A stretch of 64,000 nt of DNA from Zygnema cylindricum (Eukaryota > Streptophyta > Zygnematophyceae > Zygnematales > Zygnemataceae): assembly GCA_037447655.1 (NCBI GenBank), contig JBBHKE010001595.1:60001-124000 (forward strand), read 5' to 3'. The position numbers were made by a program, and so were the translations under genes. Below are positions 1-12,929 of this stretch, piece after piece (the stretch's first letter is position 1; each line of letters starts with the position of its first letter). Below the pieces are notes generated by a model. That model saw nothing but the letters and a program-made list of their open reading frames with translations, searched no databases and was not told the DNA's origin.

Positions 1-1017
1 CATGCAGCATATATGGCAATAACTCTAATCTTTTGACCCGTCGCGAATCACGGGAAAATCCTATCGAATTGACATCAAAACCTTCGACATCTTATGCTTT
101 GACGGAAGAAACAGAGATTTTGAGGCCTCAAAAATCATCTGAGATACTGAACCTCAATAGTATTGGGGAAGCACTGTGTCATTCTCAAACAAGGGCAAGA
201 CATGCAGAAGAAGGCATTTTGAATGAACAAGCCGAGAATAAACGTTTGATATCTCTTCTTTTGAGGGAATGTGCGATTTCCTACTCGTGTCGTCAGTGGG
301 CTCTAGTCCTTCAGGTGAGCTCTCGATAAACTTTATTTTTATTTATTTTTAAAGACCAGGTAAGCATGTTTTTGTGATAACCGTGGTTTTTTCCCAAGTC
401 CCAAGTCCCAGGTCTTCCAGTAAGTCTACGGAAACAGAGGTGAATTTGGCATTTGAATTGAACTTTTGAAAAGTTTTTTTGGTTGCATATGGTGATTGGA
501 AGACCGACATGTGTCTTTAAAGAGTCTTATGGGCAAATTTTCGTGTCTGTATGATACACATGATACACTTTCTGAATGGTTTTTGTGAATGTTGAAGAAA
601 CTCATATTTCTGAAATTTCAAATTTCAAGACAAACCGCTTTTTGACTTAAAAAACATGTTAAAATATATCAAAATATATCAATTTTTTTTTTAATCATCA
701 ACTTCCCGGTCATTTTGCAGGCTGAAAATATGCAATCACTTCGGTGTATGATCTGCGGGTCAGTTCCTTGCTGTACACCGAAAAAGAGGTTTATAGAAAC
801 AAAAATGGACCCGAAATCTCCGAAAAATGGACTGAGATGTACATATTGTAGTATAGATCACTGCTGTCAATCCTGCATTCCATCACTCGAGGAAAATGAC
901 CATACGTGGGAGATTGAACTCGGTTGTTTTGGTTTGCCTTTTCTTCTCGGTATTAGTTTCGCCGGGGCAGCCGTGTATGTTTGTTGGAAATGGGGATGGA
1001 TAACGTTGCCGGTATAA
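1..1017 (+). CDS. Plant-type coiled-coil protein with C-terminal membrane segment (3' part of gene)
   Basis: Two exons are visible: <1..314 and 721..1017. The first is open to the window edge and ends CAG|GTGAGC. The second follows TTTTGCAG and continues in the same phase to a TAA. The joined protein has a charged helical stretch with SIGEALCHSQTRARHAEE and RQWALVLQAEN, then a Cys-rich part (CMICGS, CCTPKKR, CTYCSIDHCCQSC), and ends in a hydrophobic segment (GLPFLLGISFAGAAVYV) plus a short tail. From memory, plant proteins of unknown function share the pattern of a helix with a RAREAE-like and YRQW-like motif followed by a C-terminal membrane anchor; I know of no defined activity. The Cys pairs could bind metal, but no named zinc finger fits. 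The start codon and N-terminus lie left of the window. The gene model is firm; the family assignment is moderate. Confidence 0.62.
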
Positions 1018-1150
1018 ATGGAGAAAACAGAAAAAAACGGGAAAAACGGAAAACGGGAAAAATAGGAAAAATGGGGAAAACGAGAAAACGGGGAAAACAG
1101 GAGAATGTGAAAACTGAAAAAAATGGGAAGAACGGAAAAAATGGGAAATA
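1018..1150 (+). repeat. Purine-rich imperfect GGGAAAA-type tandem repeat after the stop codon
   Basis: The stretch directly after the stop codon is a run of imperfect units such as GGAAAAACGG and GGGAAAA. It is probably the start of the 3' UTR or a degenerate minisatellite. Confidence 0.7.
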
Positions 1151-1239
1151 AATGGGAAAGTGGGAGAGGATTTTTCATATGAGGCAGGGATTCATATACA
1201 TCTATACACATGTATAAATATGTATATACATATGCATAT

Positions 1240-1242
<3 letters not shown>

Positions 1243-1292
<50 letters not shown>
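1243..1292 (+). repeat. (TG)n microsatellite
   Basis: An uninterrupted TG dinucleotide tract of about 25 units, flanked by TATA/CATA-rich sequence. It produces false Cys/Val and Thr/His reading frames on both strands. Confidence 0.95.
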
Positions 1293-1293
<1 letters not shown>

Positions 1294-3841
1294 TTCGTTT
1301 AATTTAGTGGAAGAAAGAAATAGAGTGTGGGAAATGAGACTTTTTCCGAAACAAATCCTCGAGGCATTTTTGGCATTCATTTTCTTTCTTAGGTTGGTGA
1401 CATGTCAAGTGGCATGTTGTGCATTCCACACCTTTTTGAGTTCCCATGTGTGAATGGCATCGGTCCACAATCAAACGGTACGATAAAGTCTCTTTGTCTT
1501 TTCCCGATCGTGTCTCTTTGTCTTTTTTTCATGTTAGTGCCGAGTCTTGGAGGGTTTTCTGCGCCGTGTATTTGATTCTCATGTTGTTTCTTTGTATAAG
1601 GAGATTTGGCCTTATATGGAACAAATTAATAAGTAACATGGGCATGACCATGAGGATATGATACATTTGGACTTTTTTTGTCTCTTCCCCCTTTGTGAGG
1701 AGGGGACATGCTATGTAGGCATCTCGATGTACTCCAGAGAAGGCAAACTGTTGACAATAAATCGTGAATCGTTATTAATGTTAATAACAATAATTTGTCG
1801 CCTGTTGTATTTTGCGCTCTTGAGCCAAAATAATTGTTTTTTTTTCTTAATGTAATTTTTTTGAACTGGTTAAACCAGTCACACGAAACTAAATAGGAAT
1901 CAATAACACTATGATGGACCCGTGCTACCATAAAATTATGTGTTTTTGAAGCATTTTGTCAGAGTCACTCTTGAAAAAGCCACATATGTCAAATTAAATC
2001 AAACTAAGCCCTGTTGAACTTAAAAATACTTAAGGTGTGGTTCAGTTTGACGGGGTTGTTTTTGTTCCACCTAAGGGTTTCAAAATCTTGAAAAAGTATG
2101 AAGGTTTTGATTGCCTTGTAGAAAGGTTTGGAAGTAGGTCGATGGAGAACTAAGCTGGTGATTTTATAATTATTATAATGCTGATTTTATTATTATTTAT
2201 TAATATAGTACCATGATGTAATAATGCTAATGACGCCCCTTTGGTTGAAATCGCTGAAATTACTTTGTCCCTTCAATTTAATTTCATAACCAGTGAAAAT
2301 ATATTATTCAACTGATTTCCAAACCCTTTAGAACGAGGAATTGAACTGTTTTCGGTATCTATAGGGTGGACATTACGGGATCCGATAATTTTCATGAATG
2401 CCAAATATAGTGTGGTTTTTAAAAGGATTTGATACACTACAAACTGAAACAGTACATTTTTGTGTTGATTTTTATTCCTAGAGATCCACAGTTGGACGAG
2501 GGTCAGTAATCGTACAAGAAAATATAAAATTGATGTACTTTTGCAAAAGTTGTGGGAAAGTCCCACTTGTCAATTTCCCCTTTCATTTGATTTCATCACG
2601 ACATTTTTCTTCTCTGAATGTGGTCGCTTTTGGTTCTTTTTTTTCATATTTGAACTCGGTTTCCGCTTATGTTGTAATGTCGAACATGACACTTTTTGAT
2701 ATGTTGTAATGACAAACTTGGGGCAAACATTGAAAATTTGACATGATGTAAAAAACAAATTAAAAATTTGACACCCAATGAATTTCATTTATCATTCTTG
2801 TTTTTGGCAATTTTGTTTTTTCGTGTTTTGTAAATACACGGATAATGATTTCACATTCAATAGAGAAGACAACGATTGTTTTTGCACCCTTTTGTTTTTG
2901 TCTTTTTTTCCTTGACCTAAACATGGTTGATTCTACTGCCGAAACGTGGGAAATGAATCGGAGTTTTGGCCTTGGTGAGTGTTCACCTCACCTAAATATT
3001 CTTCTGACAAATCTCGCGACTATGTATATAAAACCTTATCCTTAGCCTTTCTATTCAACCGTCAAAGTGTGTTGTTTGGTCACTTTACTATATTCCTCTT
3101 TCCTTTATTCCTTTACTCCCCCTTTCGGTTTTCAAAACCCTAATCTATCTGATGACATTCATGTGTTAGGTTGCCCCTTTTGTTTGAAACCTAGTTTCTT
3201 GATTTTGCTCTTGAGATAGATAGATTGAGCAGGGTAAGTGACTCCTGCAACCTTTTTGATCCTCAAGTGCCTTTTGCTCTTTTGACAGGGCGTTTTGCCC
3301 TACTTCTCGTCCTACCTTACCCCCACTTCCCCTCCCACCTCAAATTTTGTCTCATCTCTTTCCGCCTTTGATGATTGCCTCATGTATAACCTCCACAATT
3401 GAATCACGAGTATGGGTTTAGGATTAACATTTAGGGATCCATTCCCGTTTTTGTACTAAGGGTTGGGTTTAATATCTATGTCACAAGTGGCGCACATGGT
3501 GAAAGCACGTCGGAGACCCTTGTAAACTTTTTGTTGGTAAATGCTCTCGTCAGGCAAAAGAAAGACTAACGTGTACTCTCCCTTGTGCTACAATTTCGAA
3601 ATCGTATGAAGGGGTTTTCATGTTTTTAACCCTGGTGTTACTTTCGTGTAAATTGGATCAAGCGAAGTTTTACTTTGGAGGTGAGTTGGCATGACGTGGT
3701 GGTGAGTGTCATAATTAAATACGGCAAATTGAATTACATACAAAGATTGATGATGACTTGAGTCACAAACTAAAGGGGTGAGCCCATGTAATTGACACTT
3801 TGAAGTTGTACTTTGGAATGTAGTGAAGTTTTTACGTGCTA
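1293..3841. other. Intergenic DNA without a recognisable gene
   Basis: Reading frames here are short and AT-driven and match nothing I recognise. It should hold the 3' UTR and terminator of the first gene. A TATATAAAA-like string near 3026 followed by pyrimidine-rich sequence could be a retroelement promoter, but no partner repeat was seen. Confidence 0.5.
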
Positions 3842-3955
3842 CACTGTGAATCGCTATTAGCATTAAGAAATAATTAGTGTAAGAAAATAATTAGTGTTAT
3901 TAACTCTAATTTGGATTTTGGGCGTTTCTTACTCTAATTTATTCATAACTCTAAT
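3842..3955. mobile_element. Fragment of TA-target MITE (left end)
   Basis: A TA followed by CACTGTGAATCGCTATTAGC matches the terminal inverted repeat of the CACCGC-type MITE family seen elsewhere in the window. Internal TTAACTCTAATTT-like strings also fit. No matching right end was found before the Copia element, so this is a truncated copy. Confidence 0.5.
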
Positions 3956-5985
3956 TTGGGTACATTTTCTTGATAGTGTATCTGCTACACTTTGGTAGCG
4001 TTTTACAGTCTGTTTTAGTGTCAATTGTATTTGGCAACTTGTTAAAGTTGGGAGTCACTGCCGAGGTAAGGACACTATTCTTAAGATAATTAGCACAGTT
4101 CATAGCTTCTGCCCTGAAGCGTTTTCTTATCTTTTTATCCGATAGCATACTACGGGCACTATCACTTAATGTCCGATATAGTCTCTCGGTTACACCGTTT
4201 TGTTTAGGGTTCTTTGGGAGTGTCTTTTGGTGATGAACCCCTTCCTCTTTCAAATAATCCTCAAACTGATTAAAGGTATATTCCCCTCAATTATCACTCC
4301 TCACTCTCTTTATAGGTGTCTCATGGAGCTTCTCACTCCATGCATTATACTCTTTAAAATATGCCAGTGCCTCAGATTTATTTTTCAAGAAATAGACTCT
4401 GGAATACCTAGACTAATCATCAATGATAGTAAGCATAAATCTTTTCCCTCCAACCGACGGCACTTTGGCCGGTCCCCATATGTCAGTATGAACTAGATGT
4501 AGGACCTTTTCACCTTTATAGGTTGCGGTTTTTGGGAATGGTAATCTGTGGGCCTTTCTTTGAGCACATCCACTATAGTCATTCAAGGTTTCATCCCCCC
4601 AAAATGAATTCCCTCACTTACTCCCATTTTCTTCATTTCTTTCAATCTATCTAGATGCAGATGCCCCAATCTCTTATGCCAAATCATCAAGTCACTTACA
4701 GTGGCATAGTAAACCCCCGACTTTTCATTACTCAAAATTCAGCCTACACATTCATTGGCTACCCTTTTCAGCTGTGAAATATATCTCATCCTCATATTTA
4801 GCAACAAAGATCCTCATATCTAGCAACAAAGACTCCTTTCTTAGAACTAGTCTCAAAACCCTCATCATCTAAGACCGACGTAGAGATAAGATTTTTGTTC
4901 AACTCTAAAATAAAAAGTACATCACAAAAAGTGACTATGGACGTGTTACCTTCAACTAAGACTTTCGGATCCAGAGATCCCACTAAGCTAGTGGTCACTA
5001 TTCTCCCATCCCGATACTCTATATCTACCATAGGGATCTTTCTCATTTTGGTAAACATATGTTTCTCTCTACGCATATGCATAGAGGCAAAAGAGTCAAT
5101 AATAAACCTTCTTTGGGTTTTTCTTTCACTCCGCCGAAGGCACAATTTTGTTTCCTTGGAATCTCCAGCTCGATTTTAACCTCGTCGAGGAGAAGTTCGC
5201 CATCATCGTCAACGAAATCCCCTCCTGTTACTTCTGTTGCCACAAGTGCCTTCTTTTTTCTTCCGGCAGATCCACCAATCTTCCCCTTCTTAAGCCTCAA
5301 CTTCATCAATCTAGTACATTCCGCCATGTAATGCCCCGGCTTCTTACAAAAATGACAAAGCCCATTTGGTGGCCTATATCTAAAGTCATCAGATTGATTT
5401 CCTCTCCCTCCTCCAAAGTTTCTATAAGGTTTCTTTGAATCCTCATTCATCCAATTAGTTCTAGCGGCCAAGGCTTGGCCACTCTTTCCTCCTCTCCGAA
5501 TCTCAATAGTATTTTCCCGGACCAAAATCATTCCAACCACGGAATTCCAAATCCATCGATGATTTGGCAAATCGTTAACCTTGTTAACGATGTTCTCATA
5601 CTTATCCGGCACTATCATTAGTAAAGTGTTTACCTTTACTTTCTCGGTCCCCGTTTTCCAACACTCTCCAACTCCATAAAAAATCTAGACAAGTCATTGT
5701 AAAAATCAAGCATTTTCCCTCCTTTGTAAACATATGCTTGCACCTTCTGATCAGCTTGATTTTGTTGTTTAATCATACCACTATTGTAAATATTTATAAG
5801 AGCCTCCCACAACTCGACCGCCTTATCCACATTTAGGTGACGCGTAGCAAGTGCTTGAGTGAGACGCCCGATAATAAAATGAGTTGCCACTCTGTTGTTG
5901 AAGTCCCATATTTCAGTGTCATTTGCCTCGGTTTTTCTGAACAGCCATTGCTGGTAACAATCGAGTAGCTATCGGTGTGAGTTTC
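3951..5985 (-). pseudogene. Decayed Ty1/Copia retrotransposon: gag, protease and integrase part
   Basis: Reading on the minus strand gives Copia order. Near 5985-5640 there is a gag-like segment (QQWLFRKTEAN, then RLTQALATRHLNVDKA). Near 5365-5320 is a CCHC knuckle (CHFCKKPGHYMAEC). Around 5085 is the protease region, where the usual DSGAS active site reads DSFAS. From 4690 to 4000 comes integrase with a GHLHLDRL pre-integrase motif, HTDIWGP and an RSDN region followed by a GEYT motif. Integrase contains at least two in-frame stops, one after the TIIDD motif and one within the RSDN..GEYT motif. Reverse transcriptase and RNase H are absent, and the element stops beside a MITE fragment. It is inactive; no clear LTR pair was found. 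Confidence 0.85.
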
Positions 5986-5989
5986 TTCT

Positions 5990-8170
5990 TCCCCTTCTCC
6001 TTCCCCTTTTCCAACACGATACTTTATCCATCCGTATCTACTTCCTCTTCCTCCACATATCCTCCTGAGAATAAAGCTCCACTAAACCTAGGTGGAACTC
6101 CCAACTTTGCAGTTGGTCGCCACACATGACCACTCACAATGGCCCATAACCATTTTTCAAAAAGTGCACCCCTCATTATAATTTCCTAGTATATGAACCC
6201 CAATCCATTAAATATGGGCACCATAGAGGGTGGGCCCCTAACTTGTAACATTGTGACCTATGATATTTGCCCTTTTGACTTTCCCTCTGAAAAAGTGCCA
6301 CCCAAGCACACAAGTATTCTGACCACCTTCACCCTTTGAAGGCCTGACTCTTTGAGCCGAACGTAAAAAGAATCACTGAATTTGCTCCCCTGAGCAGTAA
6401 GTTATGGCTCGCCAAAGATGGCATGTAAATATAAAAGGTCACCTGGAGAGAGGTGCCTCAAAAACTCTAAGTCCCTAATCCTTTAATCACAGGTATCTAC
6501 TAATAAACCCTTGACAAATGCAAGGACAGTTCAGTACAAGAAGGTAAAGTGGCCGATGTACTTCTTGTACGACCATTCTACGTCATGGCCTTCTAGTTGA
6601 CACCTATCATCTTAGGAGCCGTGGTTCCTCCTCCCGTCTTCTCTGGTGGCTAATGATATCTCGCCACGTGGCACTGTGTGACATTGTCACTGATAGTCGC
6701 CAAAAAATCATTTTGGTTTGGCAACGTGAATGTCGACCGTGCGATCGCGCTAATTTGTGGGGTTCAACCTGCGTTCGTGCATTTCATACGTTTTTACGTA
6801 CAACATCGTCCGTTCGATCCGTTAAATGAATGAGCCGTCGTGAAACTGTTTAAATAAAATCGCGTCCCATTGTGCATCGATACTTCTATGTTCTGGCGGA
6901 TAAGGCGGACGGCTACTTTAACCGGCGGTGACTGCGTAGGACCTAAGATCAAATCCAAATTAGGTCACTATTATTTTTGTCAGAGGTGTCGGCTCTCTCT
7001 CTCCCCAACTACTTGAAGGCAGCCATGGTTTCCTAAGTCTTTGGGACTACGACAAGTATATAGACTTAGACAAGCAACTAGGATATGCATTTTAACAAGA
7101 GATACTTTCTCACTTTTTTTTAAGTCTAATTATCTTTTACCAATCCGTAAAGTCGTAAACATGTAAAAGCCTCTTTACCCGTTAGTAAACATGTTTAGTA
7201 AAAATATAACAATATTCTCCAAGCTTTTGGGTGACAACTTTGACACCTCTATTTTTTTCTTTTTCTAAAAAGTGACGCACTCACTCATTCTATCCCGATT
7301 GTGGTAAGTGTCCTCCTCCAATAACCAGCAATAGACAAGACGTGTATAATTGGTAAAATTGAAAAAATGAGATATGATCCACAATAGACGAGAGATAAAA
7401 AATTTAAAACCTTAGAATTCGCCCTTACCAAGTGCTTTTAGTTAGGAAGAATTCAAATCCATCGAAACCGAAAAAAAAAAATCTTTGACCGACGATATCT
7501 TTTGACGCTCTTTTTTCCGTCCATTGACCTTCGTGAAAAGGACTTTAATGTTTAAAACATAATAATGTTGGTTGTACACTGCTGAATTAAACACGCACCG
7601 ATTTTAAAATTTAATACGTTTTTACAAAATCTTAATTTTAATCTGTCTAAATGAGACTAAAGGTGGAGTTCCTTTACGGAAAAAATGACGTTGTTTACTA
7701 AAAGTTGTCCTGTTTCGTACTCTTTCCCGACTTTGATCTTTCATAGGTGGCACCACTCCCCATCCTTGGTTAAAATCGTGATATTTCAATTTGGCCATGT
7801 CTCTAGTCGATAACTCCAGAAATATCCGATTTTAAGGCGAATCGTGAGACTCTAAAAAATAAATTTCCTCTTGCACAATAATTTTGCAAAATACCCCTTT
7901 TGAACACCTGCATTGATGAAATCCTTTGCCACCAATTCTTGGAAAATTAGACGTTTCTCCCCTTTTTTTGGTGGCTCGTAACGGATGTCAAAGCTCTTCC
8001 AATTGCAGATCCGAGTCGCTCCTTTGGAAATACTGTACCTCCCAAAAATGAACAAGATACTGGATTAAGGGTCCTCATGTGTCACGTCCCCCTCATTGTA
8101 TCGTCGGTGAGCTTCCTCGTCGCCGATCTTTAAAATGTGAGATTTTTCTCATTGGTTTCTGACGTCGATC
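5990..8170. other. Intergenic, no supported gene
   Basis: No exon, transposon end or recognisable protein was seen. The longest frame (7852-8055, minus) has no family signature. Some of this could be worn LTR or untranslated sequence of the neighbouring Copia element. Confidence 0.45.
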
Positions 8171-8173
8171 CTA

Positions 8174-8635
8174 CAGCAAAGGTCGCAATCGTGTACCCGA
8201 ATCCGTACCCGATCGTTACCCGACCGCCTGCGTTGGATCCGAAACTGATCAGGTGCCAAATTTTGGGAGCCAGGCGAATGGGGGCGGGTGATTCAAAAAA
8301 AAAAAAAAATAGGTACGGTCAGGTTAGCAAAAAACGAAAAAAATAGAAGGTTTAGTACTATCCATACTATCCAACGTTATTGTACTTTCTACTCTTGGTA
8401 TCGTGGAAGGTATGAGGGAGATGTACTAGTAATGTTGTACTTATTCGGGTACAGGCGAGTACGGGTATTCGCGAGAAATCGAGTTTCGGTTAACCTATAT
8501 TTTCGTTAACGCGTATCGTGTACCGGTTATCAATTAATGAGCAAGACATAACCCGGTCGGGTTTCGAGTGTTCAGATTTAAAAAAAAAAAAATTGTCGGT
8601 TTCGGGTATCTAAATTTTGACTTTTGCGACCTCTG
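8174..8635 (+). mobile_element. hAT-like non-autonomous element, 'GAGGTCGCAAA' family, copy 1
   Basis: The interior, rich in ACCCGAATCCGT-type and TCGGGT strings, is the reverse complement of the element at 58735-59182. The right end is TTTTGCGACCTCTG. The left end is a diverged CAG..AAGGTCGCAA. No clear target-site duplication remains. It is too short to encode a transposase. Confidence 0.6.
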
Positions 8636-9023
8636 CCTTACTGTATCGAAGCTTTGATTTCCCTATGTCGTTCATATCATAAAAATAATTTGTGAAATAA
8701 AAATTTGTGCAGGTTTTACTCTTACGAATCTAATTCGGCTTCCCCACTCTTGACGTATCTTCTCCCCTCTATCACCTCTCTTCCCCGCGCCTCAAAGGTG
8801 TTGTTTTTGAAGATTCAGTTTTGTACGTGCGTGCGCGTGTTTGCGTGCGTATGTAATTACCGGAAGTAATGTGGTGGTTCGAATGGAGTTGCGGATTGGG
8901 GGAGTAAATGTTCGAGTAAAATTTAATGGACGTGAGGGACTAACTGAGTGGCGCGGAGCGCGTTGATGAATGGACGGCGGATCGCGAAGGGATCCGATTC
9001 AAAATATTTGAAATGTTGAAGTA

Positions 9024-9581
9024 CACCGCCAATCGCTATTAGCGTAGAAGTTTCTTTAGCATATATGAATAATTACCGTGGTTTATGCTAATTAAGAATT
9101 TGAAAATTTTGAAAAAAAACAACATTCTAATTGTTTAATAATTCTAATTTGGGTCTTTGAAAAAGGTAAATGTCGGTCGCAAACATGCTTACACTAATAT
9201 AGGTATTTCTACAAAATCTGATAAATCGTACACAAATCGTACGTTCACACAGTCGAAACGTGGTTGTTGGACGAATACGTGCGAACGTGATATTTGACAA
9301 CCCGATTTGATCCCCTTTTTAGACCGCATATTCTCATGCGTCAGCGGCTACTAAACATAAAGAATTGTTCTTTTTCCCTTAAAAATATACGTTTTTGTAC
9401 GGTCTGGCTCTGACCGTACACCACTATTTAAAAAATGACGTACTTCCATTTTGTACGGTACTTGGAAAATAACCCTAAATGGCGTCCAGAAAAAAATAGA
9501 ATAAGCTACGCTATTGGAGAATAAAATAAAAAAAAAGCTGGACGGAATTAGCGTACACTACGCTAATAGCGATTGGCGGTG
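9024..9581. mobile_element. TA-target (Stowaway/mariner-like) MITE, full length
   Basis: The ends are a near-perfect inverted repeat: CACCGCCAATCGCTATTAG at the left and its complement CTAATAGCGATTGGCGGTG at the right. Both are flanked by TA. There is no coding capacity. This is the best-preserved pair of termini of the family in the window. Confidence 0.85.
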
Positions 9582-9982
9582 TAGTATTCTGTGCGTACGA
9601 AACATAATTTGACGGACGCATTTATACAAAAAGGACGCCGCAGGTACGGAGCGTCTTATTCGGCAAGTAGACGTTAAATAAGTCAGCGGCATTTAATGAT
9701 GAAGTACGCGGTTTTGGTACGGTTTGATTTGGAGGGTACGATTTCATTTCAGCAAGTGGTTCGTGGTACATTTGGAGGGCGGACGGCGTCCGCCGATATT
9801 TCGAAGATGTATTATCGAGTGGACCGTACGTATATGATGTCGGTTCACTACGTGGACTTGTGTACAAGTGATAAAGCAAGTTGTCATTTAGCGGCCGGAT
9901 TTTGCGGAAGCGTCAATCACACGATGTATATTTTTGGACGTCTCGGATGCATTGAATAAATTCGAGGACTCACGTTGACTTA

Positions 9983-10935
9983 GGGTACGTCCCCATGTAT
10001 TAAAGTACATACTTTTCTCTGTCTTTTTGCCCTAAAATTCAGGGAACTTGGAAAAAAACTTTAACCGTACGAGAAAATTATGTTTAGCAAATTAAAGTAT
10101 TCGTCAATTCATACTTTCGATGTACGGCGTGTTTGTCGTCATATGAATGCATTTTGGCGTTTTCCCCTTTTCGACCCCCGGGCAAGAGAATCCAGCCCAA
10201 AAAAAAACTTCATCCAAAATCACATCGAGGAGGTGATTTTAGTGAAGTACCGCTCAAACAGCGAATGAAAACGAACCACGCACGCGCCACACATTTGTAA
10301 AATTTTTGGACGAGGGAGAGTCCTCGCTATTTTTCTCCGTACCCGTCACGCGCTACGTACGGAAAAAAATTTGCAGGGGTCTCGAACTTCCACTTGAATT
10401 CATGGGTCCTTTGCATAATTTTTCGCCGTCGCGCCTCTCCTCTCTCCCTCTCACACTATCGCTTGTATCTCACACGTTTTAGAATGAGACACGACAATAT
10501 TGGTAATTTGGTATAAAATGAAAGATCTTTAAAAAATATATTTTTTGAATTTTTTTACTTTTTTATTTAATGGCAAATCGAGTGAGAACAGTAGAAAAGC
10601 GAAATAGGGAAACCATGGCGGAAAGTTATTGAATCAGTGACGTCGACGTTGTCACAAGTGAGCGTGACGTCACAATATCACCAAACCCTAAACATCTACG
10701 ATTTCACAAAAATCTAGACGTCTACAACTGTCGCTGCTTTTGTTGGCGTCACTAATCGTCGGAAGTTTTGAAGTCGTCTTCAGTCGTCTTCAGTAGTACC
10801 TTGCGTCTACAACCGTCACATTTCAAAGTTCCGATTTCATATTTGCACATAGGGACGCTCTTCAAAGTAGTACGGAGAATCTATATTACAGTCCAAAATA
10901 CTTTGCCAAAGTACCGATTACATGGGGACGTACCC
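9983..10935. mobile_element. PIF/Harbinger-like non-autonomous element, copy 1
   Basis: The left end GGGTACGTCCCCATGTA pairs with the right end TACATGGGGACGTACCC. Both are flanked by TTA, the three-base target duplication typical of PIF/Harbinger elements. The interior holds GACGTCTACAAC-like strings and is an inverted homologue of 19974-20980. No transposase is encoded. Confidence 0.75.
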
Positions 10936-11136
10936 TTAGTGTTAATAATTTTTTTGCCACTTAAAACATCTTTTCTCCGTACACACTTCTTCGATTTTAC
11001 ATCCAACGGTTGCGATTGAAAGGTATGATTCTCGGCTTCCAATTGGCGGTCTCGAACCGAAAATCGGACAAGTGTGTACAGAGAAAACATGTTTTAAGTG
11101 GCAAAAAAACTTTAACACTAATAACGATTGGCTGCG
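10936..11136. mobile_element. Short inverted-repeat MITE with damaged left end
   Basis: About 50 bases at each end are complementary: TTTGCCACTTAAAACAT at the left, ATGTTTTAAGTGGCAAA at the right, plus CGTACACACTT and AAGTGTGTAC further in. The right terminus (AATAACGATTGGCTGCG followed by TA) belongs to the CACCGC MITE family. The left terminus is missing and abuts the TTA duplication of the Harbinger-like element. Confidence 0.65.
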
Positions 11137-11561
11137 TACTAGAGTAAAACACTACTCGTGATGGGTTTACATACGTGCTACTAATTGTAGTTCAGTCATT
11201 ATTTTTGAGCCATTTAAAGTAACGTCAAAAACAAAAACAATGAGATGAATAATGTTTTAACTTTTTTGAAGTTCGAGGGCCGAAAAAAGTAAAAAAAATA
11301 AAAAATAAATAAATAAACAAATTCAGGATGCCGATATTGTGTTATTACCGCTAATGGCGATTCCCGGTGTACCATTTACCATGCTGAGAAAAATTTTGAG
11401 CCTCAACAGCTTGCGAAAATCAAAACAGATGAAAAGCAGGGAAACTGGTGCACAGAGAATACTAATAAATAAACTAATAAAACAATAATTATGTTATAGT
11501 AATAATAATAATGAAAAGTATTGTGTTATTAACGCTAATAGAGGTTCATGGTATAACATTA

Positions 11562-12110
11562 CCATACTAAAAAAGAAATTGAGCCTTCACAGCTTGCGAA
11601 ACAAAATGTATGAATAACAAATCATATGAATTCATACGAAAAAATATCGTTCGGAAATTATTGTAATGATACCGATGTTATTGAGAATCACCGCCAAACA
11701 AACAAAATAATAGACAATTTATCAACTTTTTCGACTCTCCAAAAAACACAAATCAATTATTGGAAAAAATGTTTCCAAGTTATTCTTTCACTACAGAAAA
11801 AGACATTTTCTTTTTCTTCTTTTATTTCCAAATAAATTTTGCATATATAGAAAACTCGAAAGTGTCTTGAAAAAAACAAGACTCCACAATTGACTATTTA
11901 AAAAAAAACAAATCCTAAAATGAACTAAAAGACAAAAAAAAATAAACAATGAATAACTGTTGTAAGAGAAACCGCCCTAGTCTCCTAAAATACTTATATA
12001 CAAGCAAAAAAACCGTTTTTACTCTGATAAAATAACAAAAAAATAAAAATCACAGAACAAAATCAACTTTAATTCGGGTTTCACTTTTTTAAAATCCTTT
12101 TCCGTCCATC
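11562..12110 (-). repeat. Probable 3' LTR of the second Copia element
   Basis: Direct repeat partner of 15302-15815, with shared strings such as GAATAACTGTTGTAAGAGAA and ACCGCCCTAGTCTCC in the same orientation. A short third copy of its edge (CCATGCTGAG, then TTTTGAGCCTCAAC) lies near 11370-11420. Confidence 0.65.
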
Positions 12111-12171
12111 TCAAAGACATGTTTCTTATTCGCCGCGGCAATAACAATAATCATTCGTAACAAATTAAATT

Positions 12172-12408
12172 TCAGTACCGGTGCATAAGTCCCGCCCTAA
12201 TCCACCCCTTTTTTTGTTGGAACCCCTTGCATACAACCTGAGCCTTATATTTAACGACCAGAAGGGTCAGTTTTCGTTTCAAAATCCACTTGCCATAGAT
12301 TGTTTTATTCCCATTGGCTAATTCCACCTTTTCAAAACTCCTATTTTCAACCGACGATTGATTTAAAATTTTATATTTAAACCAACGCCCATTTGGACTC
12401 CAAATCAT
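12172..12408 (-). pseudogene. Copia reverse-transcriptase N-terminal remnant
   Basis: The frame contains IYGKWILKRKL and VKYKAQVVCKGFQQKKG, matching the conserved start of Copia reverse transcriptase (KWV.K.K, then YKARLVAKGF.Q..G). The catalytic YVDD region is not present. It lies just inside the probable 3' LTR. Confidence 0.75.
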
Positions 12409-12929
12409 AAAAAATACTTGCTTCGGAATACGATTTAAGGTCCTCGGCTAAATTATGCACTATAGCCGAGCCCATTTCTTCCTTTTATTTTCTCGAGTTC
12501 TTTTTCGAACCACGGTTTTGGTTTCCTTTTCAATCACTTCCCCCCTCACACTTGGAAGGCTCGATTTGGAACTCTCCGATTTTCGAATGTCCAAAGCCAT
12601 TTGGGAATTGTAAAAAGCAATGGCATGAGAATCAATTCCAATGTCTGATTTTTCTTTCAATCCAGATTTGAATCTCTTGGAATTGACTTTGGGATCTAGC
12701 TCATTGTTCGAATCCGAATCATAAATACCCGAAAATGCTTTAATTTCATGCATTTTATGGAAGTTTGGATTTTTGATTAATTTCTACAATTTTGGAAATG
12801 TTGGTTTCAAATTCGCAAGAAAATCCATATCGCGACATTTTTCCACAAATTTTCTTTTTTTTTACCCCAAATTTCAACATGGTGGATTGTCTCCTTTGGC
12901 CATCCTATAATTCATGGTGAGTCTTATTG

